Source: Takakia lepidozioides
Lineage: Eukaryota; Streptophyta; Takakiopsida; Takakiales; Takakiaceae
NCBI GenBank assembly: GCA_030704615.1
Contig: CM060733.1
Location: 10,478,001-10,542,000 of the forward strand
Direction of reading: 5' to 3'
DNA: 64,000 bases
The position numbers were made by a program, and so were the translations under genes. Positions 23,186 through 32,538 of the stretch are shown here, piece after piece (position 1 is the first letter of the stretch; the number at the start of each line of letters is the position of its first letter). The notes under the pieces were generated by a model. The model saw only the letters and a list, made by a program, of their open reading frames with translations. It searched no databases and was not told the origin of the DNA.

Positions 23186-23991
23186 GGGTGAACCAATCGT
23201 TCCCCTGCCAAATGATTTTAGATTGATTTGAAACTTTGGGAGTGTCTTGTACATGCCCTCTTTAAGTTACCGGACAAATATGAGGTCAATCTAAAATGGT
23301 TCTAAGGGTGAACCAATAGTTCCCCTATTAAATGATTCATGATTGAAAATTGGTTGAAAGGTTTAACGAGTTGTTCGGGGGACAAATGATTATTTCTTCG
23401 CTTGCAACTTTGTGTACGTGATTTGTACGTACTTAAGCACATATGGACCAAAGTTGAACTTCAACAAAGTTGTTTGAATGGATTATTCAAATTCATAAGG
23501 ATAAATAACCTTTCGTCTGCACATGAATTGTTTTTAATTCCATTCTGAAGTCATATGCTTGATAACAACATGAAGAGTTGCATGCAAAATATCACCATGA
23601 ACAGACATCGTCTGCATCCAAAAGACATTTTATTCCCTCATTTGCGCTCCAAGGTGAAGTTATCTTCAACTTTATGTATTCTTCATAGAGAGTTTTGCAA
23701 TAGTGAGTATAGAGCAAAGGATGAACGTTTTTTTTCAGACATTTTTCTTTGGTACATTTTTTGGCAAGGATGTGGTGGTGTGAGGGTTCAACTCACAGAA
23801 CAAAATCAAGCCAAAAATAAAATCATTGCGCCCCACACTCATTGCCCCACAATCCTATGCCCTCTAAATCATTTTATTTAGTAAAAATCCAGTTCAATTC
23901 AAAATTGGATGAAAGGGTGAACGGAAACTTCCCCGATGAAATGGTATTTTATTGCTCCGAAACTTTGCAAGTGTCTTCTACATGCCCTCTT
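23186..23991 (+). repeat. Three dispersed copies of an 80-base repeat (GGGTGAAC...TTCCCC)
   Basis: Copies begin at 23186, 23306 and 23915. The first and third share GGGTGAAC, TTCCCC, AAACTTT, GTGTCTT and ACATGCCCTCTT in the same order over about 78 bases. The second retains only the first half. The intervening A/T-rich DNA holds no recognised gene. Confidence 0.55.
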
Positions 23992-24001
23992 ACACGTCTT
24001 T

Positions 24002-24850
24002 GATCGTTGATGATACCTTAATCTGGAGTGTAAAAGTAGTTTCTGGGGATACTATGAAACAGAGAGGAACACGATCAGGGGTGAAAAACCAACTCATAGA
24101 AGGGCTGTTTAAAGCAAAAATAAGGAGGCACATTAAGGCATCGTTGACGACACCTTAATCAGGCCTGTCAAAAACACTTTCATGGCATACTTTGAAGTAG
24201 ATATAAACAGGATTAATGGTGGGTAGTCTGCACTTTGAGGGATGTCTAGGACATAAAAGAAAGAAGAAGATTAAGGCATCGTTGACGATACCTTAATCTG
24301 GAGTGTAAAAGCAGTTCCCGGGGATACAATGAAACAGAGAGGAACACGATCAGGGGTGGGGAATATTCTCATAGAAGAGCTGTTTTAAACAGAAATAAGG
24401 AGGCAGATTAAGGCATCGTTGACGACACCTTAATCTGGCCTGTCAAAAACACTTTCCAGATATACTTTGAAGCAGATATAAACTGGGGATACTATGAAAA
24501 AAAGAGGAATACGATCAGGGGTGGGGAATCTGCTCATAGAAGGGCTGTTTCAAACAGAAATAAGGAGGCAGATTAAGGCATCGTTGACGACACCTTAATC
24601 TGCCCTGTAAAAACACTTTTCAGGCATACTTTGACGCAGATATAAATCGGATTGGTGGTGGGTAGGGCTGTTCTAAATACAAACATGGAGGCAGATTAAG
24701 GCATCGTTGACGATACCTTAATCTGGAGTGTACAAAGTGGACTTCAATGCATAGAGGAAGAGGATCGGGTGTCGAGAGTAGTCATATTGAATGAGTGTTT
24801 AAATCTGAAATAAGGAGGCAGATTAAGGCATCGTTGACGACACCTTATTC
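24002..24850 (+). repeat. Tandem array of ~130-bp units, each with a 30-nt imperfect palindrome
   Basis: Seven palindromes occur at 24002-24024 (partial), about 24131-24160, 24269-24298, 24406-24435, 24571-24600, 24694-24723 and 24821-24850. The consensus left arm is GATTAAGGCATCGT, the centre is TG and the right arm is ACGAYACCTTAATC, so the arms pair with one or two mismatches. Unit spacing is 123-165 bases. The inter-palindrome sequence is also repeated (GGGCTGTTTTAAACAGAAATAA, CATACTTTGAAGCAGATATA, CTGTAAAAACACTTT). The array ends 44 bases before the proposed start codon of the methyltransferase-like gene. Confidence 0.92.
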
Positions 24851-24894
24851 TGTTCTGTCAAGTAGACATTGATGTTGTGGGAAAACACAAATGA

Positions 24895-27800
24895 ATGCAG
24901 AGAAAAAGGAAGAAGGCGGGGGAAAGCCAGCCTGCACAGGAGACATCTGCTCCTGATACTCAAGATGAAGACCCATCTGACAATTACGAAGATAAAGTGC
25001 ATTCACTGATGTACACCTCCAAGGTAAACTCCAGGAAGGTCATAAATTCCATGGAAGTTCGGGACGGCACTCTTATGATTCCCCTATGCAGGATGATTTC
25101 CATGTCTGCCGTTCGTCCAGCCCTGCATCATGATATCAAGAAGCTTCATGGTGATTTCATCCACGGGTACTTGAAGGGCTCCGTAGTTTTTTACGTTTCA
25201 GTGATAGATTTCTAGGGATCGGAGAAAATGGTTGACGAAGATATTATGGCCGGTTGGGATCCGCTTTGGAATGAGGTGAATTCGGAGTTTGAGGCAGAGC
25301 TTTCCTATAACCCATCTCACAGGCAGTGTTTGGGGAAGATGTTCTTCGTATGGGATGGTAATCACTGTTTGGTTGCCTGGATGGAATATATCACGAGAAT
25401 GTATGCCGACAACAAAGACTGGCATCACCGAGTAGTGTCAATGGTTTTGGATCCACAAGGCAGAATAACACAGCTTCTGACTGCCATGCACGATGTCAAC
25501 AAGTAAGTCTTGTTTCATTTCCTTTTATGAACTACATGAAGTCCCTCGCTTCAAGATTCTTGTACTCATTTGCTTTCAATGCAGGGGCACGGAGACATCA
25601 CACGTCACCACGAACATAGTGCATACACTGTTTCGGATGCAAAGTATAGGAGTCATGCCGTTGGAAACATTCGCCAGCGTCTTGTCTGCGGAGACACTGA
25701 AGAAATGCCAAACAATCAAGAAGTCTGAAATTTGGTACAATCTGACGAGGGAAGCTTTCCTCGAGTACTTATACGTGGTAAGACTAGTTCCTTTTCAATC
25801 TTGAGTTGTCTTTCATTTTTGGATTGAAGATGTAATAATAGGCCAACGTTCTTGTGTCACAGCAAGAAATTGCGGATGCTGGAGAGGGAGCGAAGCTAGA
25901 GTATTATGCCACTACTCCGGAGGAAGAGAGAACAGCGAACGGGGTGGAAACCAAAATGAAAGATGAGATGGATACGGCGAGGAAAAACCTCAAAAGTGCG
26001 TTTGACAAGCACATACGAATTGCTGACCCTGGGCTGGGAAAGGGGTTTCTGGAGCATATTTGGATACACTGGAACAAGCCCACCAAGCCTGAGATGACAC
26101 AGGAAAAGATCCACCGTCTGTCGATTTCCATGGTTGAGCCGGCTCAAAAAGTGAGGTGGCTCAAAATCTGGAACTCGGATCCAATCGTCCGGGACACCAA
26201 CAATTTCCCAAAACCGCATAGGGACCCTGAGACAGGAGTGGTGACACCTGTGAGCGACCATGCATTTGAGACATGGTCGCATAAAGCTACCTTCTGGAGC
26301 CAGGTAAGAATTTTCAAACGTTCCACATTGTTCGCAATGACTTCACTGGTTTTTGGGTTTAACCATTGAGGGTACATCTTTGTTTTTGCAGCTAGAGAAG
26401 CGGGCCATTGAAACATTGGAGAAATCACTACTAGACTACAAAATCACCATGACATCTCCCAGCATCAAGTTTGAGTCCTACGTTCGTAAATGGAGAAGGG
26501 AGCTCTGGAAGTATGCATTTTTCCGGGAGTTCGAGAAGGAGGGAGGGATTCTTCGATCTAAAGATTTCGATCATCAGTACAATGGCGAGGAGGCAATGAA
26601 ATGTCTGCTGTGCAGGTGTGTGCATAACTCAATTCTTTTTCTGTGAGGGGGAAATTAAGATGTCGTTGACACCTTAATTTGCGCAATATTGTTAGGCCCA
26701 TTCCTGCTTATACTGGACCTTCTAGCCCTGTAAGGGGGTTCGGTTTAAGGTGGCCTCAATGTCTCCACTTCTGTCCCTATTTTCAACTGTAAAGCAGTCT
26801 TGTGGTGTTCTGTATTGTGTCATTGTCTTTTTTGATTGCTATTTGAGAATGGGAATTAAGGTGTCGTTGACGATACCTTAAATCCATGCTCTCTTGGGAT
26901 GAGCGAGCATATGAAGGGGGATCTTACATGGTCTGATTTGTGGGAAAATTGCCAACATCAGTTGTGGAGTCCTGCCTCTTAGTGCCTGGATTAAGATGTC
27001 ATTGACGACACCTTAATCCTCAGAGTGAAATGCAGCCATTTATAGCAGTTCTATGGCCATTTCTGTTGTGTTCAAGGAAACTCTATAAGTGGGATGGTCT
27101 TCTTCTCTGCAGATACTTTCGCTTTGTTCTTATTCCAGAGAACACCCTGAGTGAAGATCCAGACTTCATTCGTGGATGGGCTAACCCAAACGATGAAACC
27201 ACAATGTACACTGCTGGCATTGTGAAGGACTGGGGTTGGGCACATTACCATGACTGTGGGTGGTACGTGGACTGCCCGAGAGCTTCGACTCCCTGGGAGG
27301 AGAATGTCATGAGGAATCAGAACGAAAACGCAGATTCACTGGCCCCCCGGACAGATGAGGAGTTGCAGCAAAGAGCCTTGGCGCTACTGAATAAGAAAGA
27401 GCCTACAAAACCGGCCACCCCTTCTGACGGCAAGAAGAAAAAGAAGGGGAAACAGACAGTGGAGGCTACAGCGGCTGATGCGGGTACTAGGGCTGTTGGG
27501 GAAGCAGTGGTAGACCCTCTTGACACTGCTGGGCCAGCTGGGGCTTCTGTTCATTTGGCTGTGCAACCTGCCCAGAAACAGCAGACACAGGTCGCCAACA
27601 CATCCACTGATGTAGATCGGCGCAGTACACACATAGCAAAGAAACGCCCTTATGAAGCACGGGTGTGTGTGTCCAGGGTTGTGGGCCCGCACTTCCTGCG
27701 TAAAACGGCCAACGTGAGCTTCCTCCGTATGATGGAGTCAAGAAAGTCCACTTTCGTGGGTGTGAAGTCACCTACATGGGACCATCTGTGCTCTTTCCTC

Positions 27801-29318
27801 ACCCTGGTGAGCCCGCCGCATCTATCATACTCTGGTCATTTTTTATGCATTGTTGGGGGAGTGTAGGTGGTGCATTAAGATGTCGTCAACAACATCTTAA
27901 TATGGGAGGTGCAACGATCACTAGTTCGGGTGTCTCCACTGCAATTTGTCTATCTCATACGATTGCCTGTCCTCATTTCAGGTGACCAGGATGCCATGTT
28001 GGGTGAATGGAGTGCAGTAGCCCTACGCGACAGATCTTGTCATCCTTGACATCCCAGATGGGCTTCCAGTGCCTGATATCATTCCCACAGATGTGACTCT
28101 AGCCTGGAATGCTCATAATCCACTTTACTGGCAGTGGGCCTTCTCTTTCAGCAACAAGTTTCTGTCTGACGCTGGGTCGCTTTTGATTTTCCAGGGTGAG
28201 GACATGGCGTCCCGCCGGTTGCTTCACAGCTACATGAAGTCGTCGGGGTTCAAAATCCGCAAAATTTGGACCTGTGTGAACACCCTGCCACTATCTAATG
28301 CAAAGTTTCCCGGACAGAAGGTGCTCGCCTGGGCTTTTTTGTGTGTTATTGTTTCGTGGAATTTCCCTTCACAACGTTTCTAACATTGGTGCTGCTGCAA
28401 ACACATGTATTCAAGGCCATTTGACTTGCTCGAATTCGGCCAGACACCACTCCTGCTCATGTTGGCCATTTCGACGTTTGGGAAGGGGGGCTTCACATAG
28501 ACCCTGAATGCGACCCTGTGCAATCCGATGTTATCCACAACTATGTGGACTCCTCCCAAACATTGAAAAAAACTGGTGGCATTCCATGGAGAGGTGCTCG
28601 GGAGAAGTCATCCGCTTTCATGCAGACTTTGATTGAGACATGCAGCCGACATGGTGGGAAAGTGGTGGACCTGTCCATGGGTACAGGTTGGTACCCAATC
28701 AGATTCCATTGCTTGGGTGCACTTCTTTGCCTTTAGATTCTGCTTCTTACTTTGTTTCGTGGATCCATTTGCACTGTTGCAGGGGCTTCCTTCCATGCAT
28801 GCAAGTATGCAGGAAGGCATTTTTTTGGGATGGAGGGGGACGAGCATTTCTACTCTCAAGTCATCGCACCTCTGTCTGGGGGTTCATCGCATTCGACCCA
28901 GACTGTGTGGAGCAGGATTTGCAAGAGCCCGATGCTCTAGATGTTGATTCCGATTTCTCATGTGAGTAAGTGCTAGTTCAGTTGTGGCACTTCACTGACA
29001 CGACGGCACATCCTTCCATTTCCATCTTTCCTGCACAAGTTGGGCCAGCAGAATGTATATGGACTTACATTGTTTGTTTGTGTGTACAGGAGCCCAAGGT
29101 CGTCACGGTTCCAATTTTTCCGAAGTCCGAAAGCAGATTTTAAATTGCCATGTTATGCGGAGGCTGCAGCTTCGGAATTTAGTCTCCTCTCTTCTCCCCC
29201 TAGTTTGCTTTTGAACAGAGAGGGTTTTGTGCAAAGCAGGGCTAGTGTCTTCATAGACAATTCTGCCATCGTTTTGGACGCCGACTCCAGTAGCACAAAA
29301 TATTCTTTGTCGGAATGA
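24895..29318 (+). CDS. Nine-exon gene with C-terminal beta-class DNA methyltransferase-like domain
   Basis: Exons: 24895-25502, 25585-25777, 25863-26303, 26392-26615, 27113-27806, 28021-28320, 28416-28686, 28783-28965 and 29090-29318. All have GT-AG ends and compatible phases, for about 1047 codons. The N-terminal 700 residues match nothing I know (Trp/His-rich, with a Lys-rich low-complexity segment in exon 5). Exon 6 resembles the motif IV region of N4/N6 DNA methylases (DLVILDIPDG, AHNPLYW, DAGSLLIFQ), with DIPD where DPPY is usual. Exons 7-8 give PWRGAREKSSAFM, then motif I as VVDLSMGTG-AS, then AGRHFFGMEGD. The order IV then I is that of the beta class. Breaks: TAG at 25213-25215, TGA at 28422-28424 and one base missing in the G run near 28876. 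Removing an intron from 25024 to 25215 would avoid the first stop. It is either a recently decayed gene or a divergent one with sequence errors. Confidence 0.72.
26652..26680 (+). repeat. Intronic copy of the palindrome (intron 4, first)
   Basis: AAATTAAGATGTC and the matching ACCTTAATTT arm, with a shortened centre. Same family as the upstream array. Confidence 0.8.
26853..26884 (+). repeat. Intronic copy of the palindrome (intron 4, second)
   Basis: Arms GAATTAAGGTGTCGT and ACGATACCTTAAATC around a TG centre. The pairing is better than in most array copies. Confidence 0.82.
26988..27019 (+). repeat. Intronic copy of the palindrome (intron 4, third)
   Basis: Arms GGATTAAGATGTCAT and ACGACACCTTAATCC around TG. 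It lies about 95 bases before the intron's acceptor at 27112. Confidence 0.82.
27874..27901 (+). repeat. Intronic copy of the palindrome (intron 5)
   Basis: Arms ATTAAGATGTCGT and ACAACATCTTAAT with a CA centre and a single mismatch. It is the most symmetric copy. Confidence 0.82.
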
Positions 29319-29544
29319 ATCTTTAGTTATTAAAAAATTAAGTTTGAAGCACCAAATGGCCTCCCCACCTTCTTTGCAACTGTGTGTCAGCAACTATGTC
29401 GAGTTCTGATTGCTGGTGAAAGGACAATCACAACCCTCACCAGTGGGCAGAAGTTCACTCTAGAGCTGGGGGGATTTAGCAACCGCTACTCAAAAATGCA
29501 TCTTAGTTTTGCATTCATCTACAAGCGACATTCATCCATGTACC

Positions 29545-29625
29545 ATTCGTCGAACATCCTTTCATCCCCCATTCATCCATCGTTCATCCATCGTTCATCC
29601 ATAACGATGAATGACGTGTGCATGA
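29545..29625 (+). repeat. Short (ATTCATCC)-like tandem repeat
   Basis: ATTCATCC and CGTTCATCC units recur between the methyltransferase-like gene and the copia fragment. Low complexity, no function inferred. Confidence 0.6.
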
Positions 29626-29702
29626 TAAACTTGACACAACCCGCAGTAATAGGTCCTCTAGGCCGAATAGGTGTCCGCGGTTATAGGTGAGTACATGCAG
29701 AT

Positions 29703-29758
29703 CCGTGAGCAGAATTCTGCTCACGGAATTTTCTGCTCACGGAATCTGCTCACGGTTT
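29703..29758. repeat. 24-base perfect palindrome plus two extra copies of its arm
   Basis: The arms CCGTGAGCAGAA and TTCTGCTCACGG meet head-on at 29703-29726 with no spacer. Two further CTGCTCACGG copies follow to about 29755. It lies exactly where the copia fragment begins. Confidence 0.85.
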
Positions 29759-29765
29759 AGCAATC

Positions 29766-30371
29766 CCCTTGATCTGGGTATATACTACCCACGGTGCTCT
29801 AAATTGGAGCTGCAAGGGTTTACAGATTCAGACTGGGGAAACTCGTGTCCAGACACCAGACGTTCAACTGGAGGTTACATCTTCAAATTGGCATCCGGGC
29901 CGATTACATGGAGCAGCAAGAGGCAGCCTACGGTCTCCAGGTCTACAACAGAGGCCGAATACAAAGCGCTCTCTGATGGAGCACAAGAGGGAGTCTATCT
30001 AAAGCGTCTCATCCAAAGAATTGCAACAACATGTCATGCCTCCTGCCCGCATAGAGTGTACGAACTCAGGTATAGCATCAGATCTCAGAAACGCTATAAT
30101 TCCCACTCATCAGGACGTGCACCTCAACTATGACAATGTAAGTGCTATTAAACTTGCAAAAAATCCCGTGTTTCATGCCAAAACTAAGCATTTAGAGATT
30201 CATCATCACTTTGTTCGTGAACGAGTTCTGGAAGGTGAGATCTCAATTCACCACATCGCATCTCAAGACCAATCGGCAGATATTCTGACTAAGGTACTTC
30301 CTCGGATCAAATTTGAGCAGCATCGACGAGCAATTGGAATGAGGTCTTTGGCTAAAATCAAACTTGAGTGA
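29766..30371 (+). mobile_element. Ty1/copia retrotransposon fragment: RNase H end of pol, frameshifted
   Basis: The reading frame contains the copia RNase H signature FTDSDWGN...RRSTGGYIF, then SRSTTEAEYKAL. After a frame change near 30030-30100 it continues with NPVFHAKTKHLEIHHHFVRE and DQSADILTK. These supply catalytic Asp and Glu positions of the family. Gag, protease, integrase and most of the reverse transcriptase are absent, so only the last 600 bases of the internal region remain. It stops at 30371 ahead of a polypurine tract and LTR. Confidence 0.9.
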
Positions 30372-30522
30372 GATTGCTTCCTGCCCCATAGCTAGCCGAT
30401 GGTTGCAATAGACTACTCAGGTTCACTGCGGCACTAAGTTAAGTAGTCTCCTTTCAAGTTTTGTGGCAAATTAATTAGTTGCGTGCGCTAATAGATGTTA
30501 CCGAGCCCAGCTCGAGGGGGGG

Positions 30523-30792
30523 TGTTGGAAGTTAGCACATTAGGACCATGTTGCCTTCCATCTAGTTAGCTGACTACAACGGAGATTAAGGGAATGTCAG
30601 TCCCATAGCTCTCGGCATGCTCACAAAGTGGCATGCAGACTTGTCTTATACTTAGATCTTATGTGGGCGTTTCTGGTCCATTAGTCTGCGATCAGGTTCT
30701 CACTTATCTAGGTGACTCATCCGTCACCAGTGGACATCTATTTATTCCCATCCCCGTTCGGGGTTAATGGTGAATACACACAAATTTCAACA
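30523..30792 (+). mobile_element. 3' LTR of the copia fragment (270 bp)
   Basis: It starts with TGTTGGAA right after the polypurine tract CTCGAGGGGGGG and ends with TTTCAACA, giving the TG...CA termini and near-perfect short inverted ends expected of an LTR. The 5' LTR is not in the window, so age cannot be estimated. Confidence 0.82.
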
Positions 30793-30886
30793 AGAACATC
30801 TGCAAACTGTTTTTAAAACCATCCCCCACATCTTACTGCCTTCTACCAGTAAATCAAAGAAAATATGATGCAAGGTGGCCCTGATA

Positions 30887-31345
30887 TTACTTTTGATAAA
30901 AAACCATAGAACATCTAGCCTTCCAGATGTGCCGAAGAGAAAGAACCTTGAGGCAGTTCCAAACTTGGCAGGAATGCCAGGACTGAGAGTTGTAGGTGTT
31001 CAACAACAGAATAAGAGGGTCATCACTGTCAAACCTGCGCCAGTGGCTGTAAAGAGACCTAGACTTCTTCCAAACCTGTTTGGCAAAGGCACATAACACA
31101 AAGCAATGTTCCAAAGATTCCACCACTTGATCAGCACAGGAGAGACAGCAGTTACCTGAGAGGGGCTGAAAGAAAGGGAGAGGGAGAATTCTCTTGCTTA
31201 GTTTCCATAGGAAGGCTGAATGTTTGGCCGCCCGTCGCTTGAGCCAAACATCAGCCCAAATATGAGACCATGAAACCTGCTGAACCCCAAGATGACCCCA
31301 TTTCCTGGAGAGCTTGGCCTTGATTGCCAAGGGGAAGTTTTGCAT
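30887..31345 (-). mobile_element. LINE fragment: zf-RVT C-terminal domain
   Basis: The minus-strand frame of 152 codons has the plant non-LTR zf-RVT layout: WSHIWADVWLKRRAAKHSAFLWKL, a Cys pair (SCADQ..ES), then H-C-F-x-L-C and FAKQVWKKS. The reverse transcriptase core is missing on both sides, so this is a 3' fragment. Confidence 0.78.
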
Positions 31346-32538
31346 GCTTGAAAAAAAGGTTTCAGTGTATCATTCACAATATATGTATGAACTTTATTGT
31401 ATATGTATGTACTATCGTAATATATTAGTGATTTAAAACTTGCTCATCATAAAACCACATTGTTTTTTTTTTTTTTTAATAGTATAAATTTTTACTCCCA
31501 TTATTGAACTTTTGAGGTTTCAATAAGTGGGTAAACCATTCATTTCTGTTTCTTGGTTTTATCCTAATTTAACAATAGAAGTGCTATAAAACTTACATTG
31601 AATGTGTGAAGAAAGGAATTAATAAGGTAATATAGAGCACATTCATCAAAAAAACTACTCTAAATATAATGTGTTTTTCCCCTTCCCAAGGGAGCTTAAG
31701 AAATAATGACAATGACAGTTTTCAAGCAGCTGTTTGTTTGTTTGTTTGTTGTTTTTTTTTTTTGTTTTCTTCTGGACAATCTGTGCAGCTTCAAAAAATT
31801 GACGACCAAAGGAGGCAAGGCTATGAACTGTGATGATTATGACATGGCACTATGGCACCTATTCCTACTCTACCCAAAAACTAGTCACGGACCTTCACTC
31901 GCCACTAGTATTTAATAGTGAATCCGGGTAAGAGGAGGTGGGGAGGATTTGACAGGGGGCCCGCCATTGGATCCCATGCCAACCCGCATTGGCCGACAGT
32001 ACCATCAGATAGCGCATGCATTCAGTTCTCACATTATTCCTATTGTTTTCACCTCACAACATTTGGATCTCGAAGTTGAGCACTTCTTTGTAAAATGTAG
32101 TAGTGAAAGGAAAACACAATCTGGTATACAGCCTTTCTAATCAGACAGTAGAACACTGTCAAATATTTCAATTTCTGCGAGTGCAGAGTTCACTAAATGC
32201 CTTCATGGAATGCGACATGACAAATTCACATCAATTGAATAGGGAAGAGAAGGAAAAGCGCCAATGAATACCCGTCCTTGTGCACTCTCCAGATGCATCG
32301 CACAGCCACCATGGGAATCCGAGCTCAACTGACAAACTAGGGACAAACCTGTCTGTACGCTATCCTTCAACGGAAATTTGGTGTTCTAAAATTACAAAGA
32401 GTGCTGACACTTCCCTCAAAGCTATGCACGTGGTCATTCTGTATGTTAAGCGAAGTAGGTGAGGCACATCCTAAATTGCAAATAGCACTACATGTTTACA
32501 TGATGTTTTTACAAGAGTAGAATGTGGGGCACCGAGTC
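31346..32538. other. A/T-rich spacer
   Basis: Homopolymer T runs near 31455 and 31752 and a (TTTG)n stretch near 31735. No gene supported. Confidence 0.5.

Noticed and set aside
24002-24850. CRISPR-like array
   Set aside because: The units are tandem repeats whose spacers are themselves repeated, in a eukaryotic intron-bearing context; there are no unique spacers and no cas genes.
29687-30371. Host gene with an RNase H-like domain
   Set aside because: The motif set, the polypurine tract and the following LTR identify it as the end of a copia element.
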